Assembly (NCBI RefSeq): GCF_004341845.1
Contig: NZ_SLVB01000016.1
Span: 1 to 64,000, forward strand
Direction of reading: 5' to 3'
From: Novosphingobium sp. PhB165
GTDB taxonomy: Bacteria; Pseudomonadota; Alphaproteobacteria; Sphingomonadales; Sphingomonadaceae
Length of the DNA: 64,000 nt
Shown: positions 1 to 8,665 of the stretch, in pieces
Position numbering within the stretch: the stretch's first letter is position 1
Layout: the number at the start of each line of letters is the position of its first letter
Translations under genes and position numbers: made by a program
The notes under the pieces: generated by a model
The model's database searches: none
What the model saw: only the letters and a program-made list of their open reading frames with translations
What the model was told of the DNA's origin: nothing

Positions 1-1
1 G

Positions 2-91
2 CGCTTCCTTGACCTTTGGATCGTGCGCGTCAGCCGCTGTCCCCGCGTGAAGAACCATGCCCTGTGGCAATGCAATTCCTACCGTCCCTGA
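2..91 (+). CDS. virB3: VirB3-like type IV secretion protein, C-terminal end only
   Basis: The window opens inside this gene, so only its last 29 codons are visible. They read RFLDLWIVRVSRCPRVKN and finish CNSYRP before a TGA, which resembles the C-terminus of VirB3 proteins of sphingomonad and related type IV secretion systems. VirB3 is a small inner-membrane component of the conjugation channel that works with the VirB4 ATPase. The stop lies downstream of the putative virB4 start, so the two genes overlap by about 22 bp as in intact virB operons. The identification rests on this short tail and on the VirB4-like sequence that follows. Confidence 0.6.
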   Translation, partial: RFLDLWIVRVSRCPRVKNHALWQCNSYRP

Positions 92-295
92 CAAGCGACC
101 CGAAGACCATCGCACGGGAGAAAGGGGCAGGCGATCACCTGCCCTATGCCCGGCATGTCGATGACGTAACGCTCGAGACGCGCGACGGTCTGCTGATGCA
201 GACTGTGCGCCTCGACGGGCTGCTGTTCGAGACCGCGGACACCGACGAACTCAACTACCGCGCGGACCTGCGCGATGCGGTGTTGCGCACCATCG
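70..295 (+). pseudogene. virB4: VirB4-like conjugation ATPase, N-terminal fragment cut by an insertion sequence
   Basis: From an ATG at 70 the frame encodes about 75 residues typical of the VirB4 N-terminus, including GDHLPYARHVDDVTLETRDG, DGLLFETADTDELNYR and ADLRDAVLR. VirB4 energises type IV secretion and pilus assembly at the inner membrane. The similarity ends at about 290-295, where IS110-type sequence begins. The remaining roughly 700 residues, including both Walker motifs, are not found on the far side of the element, where a reverse-strand helicase gene lies instead. The insertion was therefore accompanied by a deletion or rearrangement, and the transfer channel cannot be made from this copy. 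Confidence 0.75.
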
Positions 296-298
296 TCT

Positions 299-330
299 GT
301 GGATGGCTCCCGCGTTGCAAACATAAAGTG
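299..330 (+). repeat. IS1111-like subterminal inverted repeat, left copy
   Basis: The segment begins GTGGATGGCTCCCGC and ends AAAGTG. Its reverse complement matches the right copy at 1615-1645 over the outer 15 bases and the inner CACTTT, with a diverged middle. Confidence 0.65.
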
Positions 331-557
331 ATGATCTGGCGTCTGGTCGGGTGCAGTCGTCTGTCCGGCCTGTTGATGCAGTCGGTGCAGACTGCTGGCC
401 CTGATGTTGTCCGCGAACAAGGTCCTATCGGCTTTGCAGGCTATTACGCCTAGGACGGACCTTGGGTTGTCCTTGTTCCCGGTTCGACCGGTTTCGCCAT
501 CACATCCTTCGCTCTCACAACCTCGTGAAGCTGATCTCCTCAGCCAAGCTCTATGAT

Positions 558-1566
558 CTATGCTATCGCCAGCATAGGCGCATGCCCGCGTTCGAAGACG
601 CCGCCGCGCGCCATGAGCGCCCATGCGATCCGCGCCGTCTTGTTAGCGATGGAGACCGAGACGACCCTCGCTGGCTTTCTGGCGAGCAGCGCGACAAAGC
701 GAGGATCGACCGTGTCAAGCTTTTGCTTGGCGTATCGGACCAGCGCGGTTGCGCCGATAACCAGGAGCTGCAGCAGATATTTGTCACCCATCTTAGTAAT
801 GCGCCCCAAGCGCTCCTTGCCGCCACTCGAACTCTGCCGCGGGGTCAACCCCAGCCAGGCGGCAAACTGGCGCCCCGAAGAGAACTGACTTGGGTCGGTC
901 ACAGACGCGGCGAGCGCGGTTGCGCCGATCGGTCCGATACCAGGGATCGTCGCCAAGCGCCGGGACCTGTCGTCACTCCGCTGCAAGGCGGCAAGCCGCA
1001 GGTCGAGCTTGCGCAACTGGGCGTGAAGCTGGAGCAGTTGCCCTGCCAGCATGGCGATGACGTTCGCTGCTTCGGCGGGCAAGTCGAGCTTGGATTCCCC
1101 GTCGACGATCTCGCGCGCGATCTGCAGCGCCTTCCTGATTCCGACCGGGATAGCGACCCCCAGTTCGGCGAGTACGCTGCGCATCATGTTGACCAGTTGT
1201 GTGCGCTGCTTGATCAGAAGGTTGCGCACGCGGTGCAGTGACAGCGCCGCCTGCTGTTCGCGCGACTTGATCGGCACAAACCGCATCGTCTGACGTGTGA
1301 CCGCTTCGCAGATCGCTTCTGCATCGGCGGCATCGTTCTTGCCGCGCTTCACATACGGCTTCACGTAAGCCGCCGGCATCAACCTGACCTCATGGCCCAG
1401 CTTGGTGAGTTCGCGCGCCCAGTGATGCGACGTCCCGCAGGCCTCAGCGCCTACCAGGCACGGCGGCAGTTTCTCGAAGAACGACAGCATTTGCGATCGC
1501 CGCAACGCCTTGCGAATTACGACCTCACCGGTCGCGCCGATACCGGCCGATCGTGCTAATCTTCAT
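558..1566 (-). pseudogene. IS110-family transposase with a 5' deletion and frameshift
   Basis: The frame from 1505 down to 558 encodes a DEDD transposase: CLVGAEACGTSHHWAREL, KRGKNDAADAEAICEAV and the C-terminal Transposase_20 region with PGIGPIGATALAASV and FAAWLGLTP. An ATG at 1566 starts MKISTIG, the standard N-terminus, but runs into TGA after 13 codons. The transposase frame resumes one base out of register at GATGEVVIRKALRRSQML. The segment that normally follows MKISTIG, the LDLAK-type stretch carrying the first catalytic aspartate, is absent. A deletion of roughly 14 codons plus a frameshift is inferred. Internal starts such as the TTG at 1505 could still give a protein, but without that aspartate it should be inactive. 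Confidence 0.8.
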
Positions 1567-1614
1567 GGCGGGTGGTTCCTCTGCTCGGGTTGCATGACAG
1601 CAAACCCATCTTGG

Positions 1615-1645
1615 CACTTTGATGCCGTGAGCGGGAGCCATCCAC
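1615..1645 (-). repeat. IS1111-like subterminal inverted repeat, right copy
   Basis: CACTTT at 1615-1620 and GCGGGAGCCATCCAC at 1631-1645 match the reverse complement of the left copy at 299-330. Confidence 0.65.
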
Positions 1646-1700
1646 CTCATCCGCTATTCCGGCAGCTCGCACCAGTTCAAGCGATTCTGCAACCGCCGCG

Positions 1701-3590
1701 TCAGCGTCCGCTCACCCCGAAACCGGTCTTGCCTTCGGCTGAAACGTCATGGAAATTGGGCCACGTTTTCCCGAAATCGAGAAACTCTGGTGACGAGCTT
1801 ACGATCGTAAGCCGACTGCCCGCGATTGTATTTTTGAGCCGCGTAAGGCCAGTATATATGAGTGCTCGGCTTCCAGAATCGGTCGAAACTCCAGCCTGTA
1901 TGACCAGCAACGGTGACTCCCAGCCCTTAAAGCTGTGAAGTGTCGTCGCTTTTATGCGCGCATCACCCATGTAGAAGCCAACCTTCTGGCGCCTCCGTTC
2001 CTGCGTGTCTTGCGCAAAGGTCGACACGCTTCTGATGCCGCGCGCTTCTAGTTCATCAACCACTTCGCTACCGCTTGCTGTGTCGGATGCAAGGAAGGTA
2101 ATATCCGCATTGGCGAAGCTGCCCTGGCCGGTGAAATGCATCATGCGCAGCAGTTCTTCGACGCAGGTCGTGATCGACTTTTCAGTCGCGCACTGTACCC
2201 ATCGTAATCTACAGGGAGCGAGTTCGAACGAGGCTTGCTGGGGAAGCGGTAGGTCGATCTCCGTATCTGGAAGGAAGCGCTCAGCGAAGTCTCGAATTAG
2301 CGGCACCGCGGACGCGGGCAACCGATAGCTAACATCCAGATTGGCCCACGCACCTCTGAAGCCAGCGCCCGTCATAACATCGTCAGTCCAAGCTCCAGCG
2401 GTCCCGTAAATGTCCTGTGTCGCGTCTGCCGCCATGAGCATCTCGCCGCCAGGCTTCAGAAACGTGCGCAATGTGCTCCACCAAAGGGGACGGTAATCTT
2501 GTCCCTCATCGACAAGTATGGCGTCATAGCTCGGGGCCGCTGATTCAGTGGCCGCTTGCCCTACCAGTTCCGGGAGGGCTGTCTCCATTACTGAGACAGG
2601 ATCACCAGATTTCCAGAGTTCGTCGTAGGGTTCGGACCACCCCACGGTCTCGCAAACGTCCCTGCACCAACTGTGAAAGTTAACGAAAACAATATTCCGA
2701 TAACTGGACCCAGATTTCAGCTCGCGAACGACCAAGTCTCGCAGGTAATGCCATAGCGTGATGTTAAAAGTCGCCACGAGGACTGTCTTGCCTTCATCGG
2801 CAATTCGTGCGGCACGCGCAGCCAACACCAGTGATTTACCTGATCCCGCCGGCCCCTTTATTCGCCTAAATCCAGTCTCGGTCCTCGAGCCAGCGAGCTG
2901 CTTCTGGCTAGCGTTCATTTCGAGGGGGCGACGTTGTGTCGCTGAAAAATCTGGCTCCGTGAGCCAACCGCGAAGATCGTCAGCGAGTTCAGGACGCATG
3001 AGCATCGACGATTTACGCGCAGATTCCGGGAAAACCTGAGCGATCATCCCATTTGCGACCTCCTCTACGCCGCTCAAGGGGGTATATTTTGCCGCAGCTT
3101 CCAGCTCACCGTGTTGCAGAAATGGGGCGAAGAGCGACCGTAGGCGATTAATGCTGGCGAATGGGAATATGACCCCCGCCGTAATGGCGCCGAAGCCTTT
3201 GTCTTTGGTGAGTCTGGGACAGTAAAGGTTGTATATGGCTTCTCTGTAATATTCGATCTTTGGAAAGGGATTTTCGGATTGCCGGGAGAACTGTTTGCCA
3301 TCCCGCCTAGCCCATAACTCTGGACGTCTCGTTTCTTCACGAACGAAATAGTCCATCGCATCGAGATTCCAATCCTTTACCTCGAAGACCGCAATTCCAA
3401 CCCTTGGATGCAAAAGGACGAAATCCGGCCGCAGGCCGTTAAGATGGGGCTGGACGTATATTTCCCACTCGGGATCGAGCGTTTGATCGAACATTTCCAG
3501 CACCATGCTCTCGCCAGCCGTCAACGGCTGCCGCAGCTTCGGCAAGTCAACCAAAGGCGGTGATATCAACCTTTCCAAACGAACCCTCAA
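1701..3590 (-). CDS. NERD-domain UvrD/Rep-like DNA helicase
   Basis: A 629-residue protein with an N-terminal NERD nuclease-related domain (about residues 25-140), with D56 in RPDF and E70/K72 in FEVKDW fitting a PD-(D/E)XK site. A superfamily-1 helicase core follows: Walker A GPAGSGKS at 246-253, Walker B VDEGQD at 361-366, and the C-terminal motif YTGLTRLKNTI near the end. Proteins of this build are probably DNA- or RNA-processing helicases, and several occur in mobile-element cargo or phage-defence loci. That role is only suggested here by its place beside the broken conjugation genes. It stands alone, with no operon partner, and ends about 55 bp from the IS110 element. The ATG at 3590 is the first start that includes the full NERD domain. 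Confidence 0.8.
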   Translation of the reverse strand: MRVRLERLISPPLVDLPKLRQPLTAGESMVLEMFDQTLDPEWEIYVQPHLNGLRPDFVLLHPRVGIAVFEVKDWNLDAMDYFVREETRRPELWARRDGKQFSRQSENPFPKIEYYREAIYNLYCPRLTKDKGFGAITAGVIFPFASINRLRSLFAPFLQHGELEAAAKYTPLSGVEEVANGMIAQVFPESARKSSMLMRPELADDLRGWLTEPDFSATQRRPLEMNASQKQLAGSRTETGFRRIKGPAGSGKSLVLAARAARIADEGKTVLVATFNITLWHYLRDLVVRELKSGSSYRNIVFVNFHSWCRDVCETVGWSEPYDELWKSGDPVSVMETALPELVGQAATESAAPSYDAILVDEGQDYRPLWWSTLRTFLKPGGEMLMAADATQDIYGTAGAWTDDVMTGAGFRGAWANLDVSYRLPASAVPLIRDFAERFLPDTEIDLPLPQQASFELAPCRLRWVQCATEKSITTCVEELLRMMHFTGQGSFANADITFLASDTASGSEVVDELEARGIRSVSTFAQDTQERRRQKVGFYMGDARIKATTLHSFKGWESPLLVIQAGVSTDSGSRALIYTGLTRLKNTIAGSRLTIVSSSPEFLDFGKTWPNFHDVSAEGKTGFGVSGR

Positions 3591-3888
3591 TTGCTGCCAA
3601 GCGAAGGGCTTAGCGGATTACGGCGCCAATTAACGTCAGCTAAGGATAGGTCAAAGGGTCGCATATCTTTCTTATACATGATTAAATCCGTACCGCCTCA
3701 TACCGTGTTGAGGCTCACGCGCCGTGCGAGAGTTTGGCTGTTCGCGCCAGATGCTCAGCATTTCATCGATGCTGCATTTTTGTCCCCGTCCCCGTCACAG
3801 TCAGCGATTGTGCACGTAAGCAACCAGTGCCAGGGCTGCCCGCCCCCCCCCATTCTCGACCATCGCACGGAATTCGGAACACGGAGTC
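3591..3888. other. Intergenic stretch between helicase and HTH genes
   Basis: No gene was supported here. It should contain the promoter of the leftward helicase gene, and it has a run of nine or more C residues near 3841-3850. Reading frames in it have no recognisable domain. Confidence 0.5.
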
Positions 3889-4092
3889 TCATTTTATCTC
3901 AACCAGAGCACGAAGCTGGCCCACCGGAATGACAGTGATACTGCCGATCTTGACGATCTGGATGGTCCCGTCAGCGATCAGTTCATAGAGCTTTGACCTC
4001 CCAACACCTATCATGCGACATGCCTCGGGAATGCGTACAGCCAGCGGTTCCGGATAGCGCGGCATCCCGGCGTTTTCGTCCGGGGCGCTCAC
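3889..4092 (-). CDS. Small AlpA/excisionase-type helix-turn-helix protein
   Basis: A 67-residue protein with a MerR/AlpA-like winged helix: RIPEACRMIGVGRSKLYELI followed by a short wing containing IQIVKIGSITVIPV. Such proteins bind DNA as excisionases or as activators of element-borne genes. Its ATG overlaps the stop of the preceding ribbon-helix-helix gene by four bases (ATGA), so the two are translationally coupled and form the end of the leftward transfer operon. It may repress or activate the relaxase operon or assist element excision; the sequence does not decide between these. Confidence 0.75.
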   Translation of the reverse strand: MSAPDENAGMPRYPEPLAVRIPEACRMIGVGRSKLYELIADGTIQIVKIGSITVIPVGQLRALVEIK

Positions 4093-4508
4093 TGAAACGA
4101 CCTCAGCTTACGGATCGCCGGATCCGCGCTTTCCTCCGCCGCGTTACCAGCCAACCGATCCGCTACCTCATCGATGAGTGTGGCAAAGAGCATTGCCCCC
4201 TTGGCCTCCGACTCCTTCGAGATCGACATCTGCGCCCCCACGATCAGCTGATGGCGCACCATGCGCGCGGTGATTTCCCAAACCAGACCCTCATTCCGGC
4301 GCAGCCAGTCGAGCTGCCGCTCGATCCGCGCCAACCGCGCGCGGATGGCTTCGTCACCCTTCGGTGCCTCGCGCCGATTTAACCAGGCATCAAGAGCCTC
4401 AACGAGGATTTCGGAACGCGCCTTGCCTGATGTGCCGGCGAGTTGCGCCAGCCGGCGGCTCATTTCCTCGGGAAGGAATAGCTGATGGCGGGTCTTGTAT
4501 GTTTTCAT
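4089..4508 (-). CDS. Ribbon-helix-helix (CopG/TraY-like) accessory transfer protein
   Basis: The 139-residue protein begins MKTYKTRHQLFLPEEMSRRL, a ribbon-helix-helix strand and helix, then SGKARSEILVEALDAWLNRR. A longer helical C-terminus follows. Proteins like this lie next to relaxase genes in conjugative plasmids, where they bind oriT or control the transfer operon. I chose the ATG at 4508 because the upstream codons lack family character and the RHH fold starts here. It lies downstream of the relaxase gene in the same direction, with a 229-bp gap that carries palindromes, and overlaps the small HTH gene. Role as oriT-binding accessory protein is inferred. Confidence 0.75.
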   Translation of the reverse strand: MKTYKTRHQLFLPEEMSRRLAQLAGTSGKARSEILVEALDAWLNRREAPKGDEAIRARLARIERQLDWLRRNEGLVWEITARMVRHQLIVGAQMSISKESEAKGAMLFATLIDEVADRLAGNAAEESADPAIRKLRSFQ

Positions 4509-4737
4509 CGAGGTTCTCGCTGACGGGACGATAAGGCCGCGCTTTCGGGAGACCGAATGAACGGCTGTGCCTTGCGATTTTCGCCGCGTCAGCACCGCAC
4601 GAAAAGGGCGCTAATTCGCCTTTATTGGATATTTGAGGATATTGCCGAACCGGGCAAACGTTTCACGAGGCGGTCTGACCACCTTTGAACGGGCGTAAAC
4701 GTTTTTGGAAATTGTCCGCACCCAACGCCGGCGTCGA
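4509..4737. promoter_or_regulatory. Candidate operator or oriT region between relaxase and RHH genes
   Basis: This 229-bp gap is more AT-rich than its surroundings. It contains two copies of the palindrome AAACGTTT, at 4656-4663 and 4697-4704, 41 bp apart (about four helical turns). It also has the tandem-like pair ATATCC...ATATCC on the reverse strand near 4627-4645. Paired palindromes beside an RHH gene and a relaxase gene fit an autoregulatory operator or part of oriT. No nick-site consensus was recognised. Confidence 0.35.
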
Positions 4738-6843
4738 TCAGGTAATCCCTGGCCCGCCTCGTTGGCGTCCGATCGTCCAATTAACCGCCCCCGTCTCGCG
4801 CATAAGGCCGGAGACATTCTTGCCGACCTGCTTCTCCAGTTCGGCACGCCAGGGGACCAGGGTGAAGTCGCGGCTGCGCTCGACGACACCAAACTTCCCG
4901 GAGACCAGATTGACGCTGCGCCGGTAAACGCCCTCGATCCGTTTGCCGGCCTGCGCCTCGACAAACGGGATCCCGAGGTCCTTCGCCATTTGGCCCCCGA
5001 CCGCCCTAACCTCGCGCTCGCGCAGAACGCGCAGCAGGTTGCGGCTGTAGATGACGTCCGTTCCTTCAGCCGCCGCCAATTGCTGTTCGAGCAGCCACTG
5101 GCGGCGCAGATCAAGCGCCTTCTTCACGTCATTGCCATAGCCACCGCTCGCAATTTCGGTCTTGCCTTCCGCCACCAGCTCGCGGTCAAGCCAGGACTCG
5201 GCATGCGTCCCGATCAGTTGCTCGACGGGTTTGACCGACAAAACCTCGATCCGAAACGGCTCGGCCCGTTGTCGCCCGCGCTCGTAAGCCATCACAGTTT
5301 CGAGATGATCGGGTCTGATGTTCCAGACGCCGCTCGGTTCGCGGTCGAGCTGGCCGGTTGCTCGGCGGATCGCTTCAAGCCGCCGTACATGTGCTTCAGC
5401 GTATGTCTGCATGGCATTGGGATCATGCCTGAGGTGAAGATCGATCGTGTACTGCCCCCCATTGGCCGCCGCGACCTCCACCACGTTGGTGTCTGAGACA
5501 CGAATGCTGGCCTGCTTGGGTTCGAGCCTGACAAGAGAACCAATAGGGGTCGCCTCCGCGTTACTGCCGATATCGACATAGTGGCTGCGCCCATCGACCC
5601 CATCGACGATCAGATAGCGCCGCTCGTGATCCTCATCCGCAGCACCGCGTTTCATCACCTTGCCGACGATCGGGGCATGGCTCTGCTCGGGCTCACCTTT
5701 ACGATGATCCGGTACGCCGTGAATGACCATTGGCTGCGGCTCGATTTCGGGCGTCAGTTTGAGGCTTGGAAGCTCGCGCCATTTCGAAGCGGTCAGGTCG
5801 CGGTGCAGGGTGCGGATGATGTCGCCGCGCCGCCCCATGTTCCCGAGGGTCTGTTCGATGTCGGGATCGAGCTTCCAGGTCAGTGGCCCGGCCTTCTCGG
5901 CAAGCTCCATCCGCTCCAATACGCGGGCGCGCCCGACGAGCAGTTGCTGGTAGGAGGCATCGCCTGCCTTTGGACCTTCGACTTGCGTGATATCCACGAG
6001 GTTGTCCCTGGCCTGCGCAATGATCGTCCGATCGAGCCGGGTCAGTCGCTCGGCGTCGACTTCCAGGCTCAATTGCTGGCGCACTTCCATCTCGCTTTGC
6101 GGCCCGAGATCACGGGTCATGATTTCGGAAGCGCGGGCACGAATGCCGTGGGCGATGTAGTCGCCGGCGATGTTGAGGTTCTTGCCGTCCTCGGTCTTGC
6201 CGCGCACCAGGATATGGGTGTGCGGATGGCCGGTATCGAAATGATCGACCGCCACCCAGTCGAGCGTCGTCTCCAGGTCCTGTTCCATCTTCGCCATGAG
6301 ATCGCGAGTGAAGGTCTTGAGGTTCTCGAACTCGGGCCCGTCCTCGGGTGAGACGATGAAGCGGAAGTGGTGGCGATCCTCCTGCCCGCGCTCGGCGAAA
6401 GCCTGGCCATCGACCTCGTCGGCAAATGTCGAATAGAACCGGGCCGGCTCACCGTCGCGGGTGACGCCGTCCCGCTCCAGGTAGCCGATGTGCTTCTGTA
6501 CTGCCGCCACCTTGCCCGCGAGCTTCACCACTCTCGCCTTCACCGTCACCCGGCGGGACCGCACACGAATTCCGCTGGCATGATCGAAAGACCAGCCGGA
6601 ACCGCGCGGCAAACTCGCCGCAATTTTGGCGCCGCGACCACGCGCATTGAAACGACCGGACTGCTTCGCTTTTACGGGAGCAAACGACGCCCCGGCCCCG
6701 TGCGGATTTCCACCGCGCCGGGCGACCTGTTCGAGCACCTTGCCGCGAAGCCCTCGGCTTGCGTTCTTTCCACTGCCAATGCCGCCGCTCTCGCGGCGGG
6801 AGCGACTGAGGCGAGGCTCGAAGCGATCGTCATCGTGTGGCAT
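4738..6843 (-). CDS. Conjugative relaxase, VirD2-like with DUF3363
   Basis: A 701-residue DNA-nicking relaxase. The metal-binding motif is complete: VDHFDTGHPHTHI, with H201, H206, H208 and H210 counted from the chosen ATG. A likely nicking tyrosine lies in the conserved IGYLERDG (Y121), and HHFRFIVSPEDG follows. The C-terminal half is the DUF3363 region, ending TGAVNWTIGRQRG. Relaxases cut oriT and lead the strand through the type IV secretion channel. I chose the ATG at 6843 (MPHDDDRFEPRL), which matches the usual family start. A TTG at 6879 lies further upstream, but the strong purine run there falls inside that extension. The gene is intact, although the virB genes of this window are broken, so transfer would depend on channel genes elsewhere. 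Confidence 0.88.
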   Translation of the reverse strand: MPHDDDRFEPRLSRSRRESGGIGSGKNASRGLRGKVLEQVARRGGNPHGAGASFAPVKAKQSGRFNARGRGAKIAASLPRGSGWSFDHASGIRVRSRRVTVKARVVKLAGKVAAVQKHIGYLERDGVTRDGEPARFYSTFADEVDGQAFAERGQEDRHHFRFIVSPEDGPEFENLKTFTRDLMAKMEQDLETTLDWVAVDHFDTGHPHTHILVRGKTEDGKNLNIAGDYIAHGIRARASEIMTRDLGPQSEMEVRQQLSLEVDAERLTRLDRTIIAQARDNLVDITQVEGPKAGDASYQQLLVGRARVLERMELAEKAGPLTWKLDPDIEQTLGNMGRRGDIIRTLHRDLTASKWRELPSLKLTPEIEPQPMVIHGVPDHRKGEPEQSHAPIVGKVMKRGAADEDHERRYLIVDGVDGRSHYVDIGSNAEATPIGSLVRLEPKQASIRVSDTNVVEVAAANGGQYTIDLHLRHDPNAMQTYAEAHVRRLEAIRRATGQLDREPSGVWNIRPDHLETVMAYERGRQRAEPFRIEVLSVKPVEQLIGTHAESWLDRELVAEGKTEIASGGYGNDVKKALDLRRQWLLEQQLAAAEGTDVIYSRNLLRVLREREVRAVGGQMAKDLGIPFVEAQAGKRIEGVYRRSVNLVSGKFGVVERSRDFTLVPWRAELEKQVGKNVSGLMRETGAVNWTIGRQRGGPGIT

Positions 6844-7204
6844 GGACTGAATATGGCGAGCCCCTTGTCCTCCCCTCAAGTATCTCGCGGGAAAGTCGAG
6901 GTTTTGTGCGGGTCACAGGTATGCTGGCACTGGAATTGTCTCCCTGGCCCGTCCGGTGCGAGATAATCCAACTCTCTTAAAAACGATGTGCAGACAATGC
7001 CTTGGCGCCCAAGGGCCCAAGAAGCGCTGCTTCGCTTTATCTTGCCATGCACGACCTTCCCCTCCCGGCCGCCCCTCGCCGCTTCAAACACCCCCCTCGC
7101 CCCACTGCCGATGCCCGCCTGTTCGCTGCCCGCCGAGCACAAAAAAGGCCGGGACGCAGGTACCATCCGGCACCCACTTCCCGGCCGCAACGTCCCCTCG
7201 CGCC
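6844..7204. other. Intergenic stretch upstream of the relaxase gene
   Basis: No convincing gene. It is the place where an oriT or the relaxase promoter could lie. A purine-rich AGGGGAGGA on the reverse strand sits near 6870. I saw no clear long dyad. Confidence 0.4.
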
Positions 7205-7576
7205 TCATCGCAAGGCTGCGTATGCTTCGCGCGCTTCGCCTTGGCTCGCGCAGCTGCGCCGCGCCATCAATCCCCGCGCCCTGCCCTCGCCATCGACAAT
7301 GCTGACGGCCGCGTACCATGAGCCATCCAGGCATCCGATGACCGCCACCCGGTCCAGCTCCACAGCGTCATCATCTTCGCTCTGCGAACCACACTCCAAA
7401 GTGCCCAGCCAACGCTCGCAGACACGTGCGTCCCACACAAAATCGCATTCTTCCGCATCCAGAAACCGCGCTGCCAGAGCCCGTGCTGCACCGCTCCCGA
7501 ACTCGATTTCCAGCCCCGCCACCAGCTTCGCGATGACCCGTTCAGCCGCAATTCCAATGTTCACCTGCGCAACCAT
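7205..7576 (-). CDS. Plasmid-associated protein of unknown function
   Basis: A 123-residue acidic protein that begins MVAQVNIGIAAERVIAKLV. The start is fixed by an excellent ribosome site, AAGGAGG, six bases upstream on the reverse strand. I recognise no domain: there is no signal peptide or membrane segment. The centre contains CDFVWDARVCERWLG and a run of acidic residues (SEDDDAVELD). It lies between the relaxase and lytic transglycosylase genes in the same direction, so it is probably co-expressed with transfer functions. Confidence 0.65.
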   Translation of the reverse strand: MVAQVNIGIAAERVIAKLVAGLEIEFGSGAARALAARFLDAEECDFVWDARVCERWLGTLECGSQSEDDDAVELDRVAVIGCLDGSWYAAVSIVDGEGRARGLMARRSCASQGEAREAYAALR

Positions 7577-7906
7577 GTCAGCCTCCTTCGCTTGAGCGTC
7601 CCCGTTCTTCGAGGACCCCAGTCGCCCGACGGTCGGCGCGGTGGCTGTCAGGGCCGCGCCGGCTTGCCGGTGCGCCGCGAAGCGGCGGCGGAGGAACCGA
7701 TTTTGCCCCAGGAAAACAAACAAACTCGCGCGCGGAACGCGCGCTCTATTGCTGCGGCAAAATTGGAGGGGCCGCCGGCCTTTACAGCCGCCGCAGAGAC
7801 CGTCACGCTCGGCAGATCCGAGGAGGGCAAACCACCTCTCGTCCTCGCGCAAGACCGAGATCCAGCGCATCCATACGCTTTTCAGACAGCTCCGGAATTG
7901 CCGGTG
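7577..7906. other. Intergenic stretch
   Basis: 330 bp between two leftward genes with no supported gene. It includes the ribosome site of the gene at 7205-7576 and G+C-rich sequence without a clear terminator. Confidence 0.4.
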
Positions 7907-8665
7907 TCAGCGTGCTGCGCGAATGGCAAATATCGGGTCGATCCGAGCGGGAGCCTGGCTGCTATCGGGGGAGTTTTGGTCACTGGCTTCCTGCGGCAAC
8001 GGCGCAGAAGTGAGGCCAATGAAGATCGATGGACCTCCTGTGCCCGCGTGCGGAGCATGTGAGGACGCAGGCACGCCGCCTGCGAATGCAGTGCCCGCAG
8101 GCGCCCCGTATCCCGCGACCGAGGCGAGATAGGCTCGGGTCTCGGGAGGCAGCGGTCGCCCCTCGCCGATCGAGGCGGCGTAGCGCGCCGGCCCGGCATT
8201 GTAGGCGGCAAAAAGCCCCGGATAGCCAAAGCGGTCGAACATCTCCCTGAGGTACGCCGTGCCCGCCAGGATGTTGTCGCGCGGCATGTGCGGATCGGTT
8301 CCGAGGCCGAGCTTCGCGCGGAGTTCTTCCCATGTCGCCGGCATCAGCTGCATGAGCCCCATCGCGCCTGCGGGTGACACGATGGGCCTACCTCCAATCG
8401 AAGTGTGCCCCCGGCTTTCCGCACGCATGACGCGCTCGATCCACACCGCCGGCACTCCGAACCGCTCAGATGCCTCGGCGATTTCGGCGTGCCAAAGGCC
8501 GACCTCATCGCTCTCGCCGGCCTGCGCAGGGGCCGCAGTGCAAAGGCCGATCGTCGGCACGGCGGCCTGCATAACGTATGCCGCGACGACAATGCCGAAA
8601 CGGAAGCGAATGCGGAAGCGGCGCCAAAGTGCGCCGCTCCGCTTGCCTTGCGATACCGCCGTCAC
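7907..8665 (-). CDS. Lytic transglycosylase (SLT domain), VirB1/TrbN-like
   Basis: A 252-residue protein with a basic N-terminus and hydrophobic signal segment (FGIVVAAYVMQAAVPTIG, ending near APAQA), then an SLT domain. The catalytic glutamate is in RAESRG (E83), with GAMGLMQLMPATW and LFAAYNAGPARY as the other two family signatures. These enzymes cut peptidoglycan so that the conjugation channel can be inserted. The GTG at 8665 overlaps the TraF stop as GTGA, which decides the start. The tail after about residue 200 is low in complexity and rich in A, G, P and S. Confidence 0.87.
   Translation of the reverse strand: MTAVSQGKRSGALWRRFRIRFRFGIVVAAYVMQAAVPTIGLCTAAPAQAGESDEVGLWHAEIAEASERFGVPAVWIERVMRAESRGHTSIGGRPIVSPAGAMGLMQLMPATWEELRAKLGLGTDPHMPRDNILAGTAYLREMFDRFGYPGLFAAYNAGPARYAASIGEGRPLPPETRAYLASVAGYGAPAGTAFAGGVPASSHAPHAGTGGPSIFIGLTSAPLPQEASDQNSPDSSQAPARIDPIFAIRAAR

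Larger units (their letters stand above)
296..1650. mobile_element. IS110-family (IS1111-like) insertion sequence, defective
   Basis: A reverse-strand IS110-type transposase fills most of this stretch, flanked by an imperfect inverted repeat. Its left copy lies at 299-330 and its right copy at about 1615-1645; both contain GCGGGAGCCATCCAC and CACTTT in matching order. Subterminal inverted repeats are the mark of the IS1111 subgroup of IS110. Outer limits are estimates: the left is where VirB4 similarity stops, the right is just outside the repeat. The transposase has lost its start region, so the copy is probably immobile by itself. Confidence 0.75.

Noticed and set aside
3841..3850. Poly-C tract as phase-variation switch
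   Set aside because: It is in an intergenic stretch well upstream of the helicase start, without a gene it could switch.
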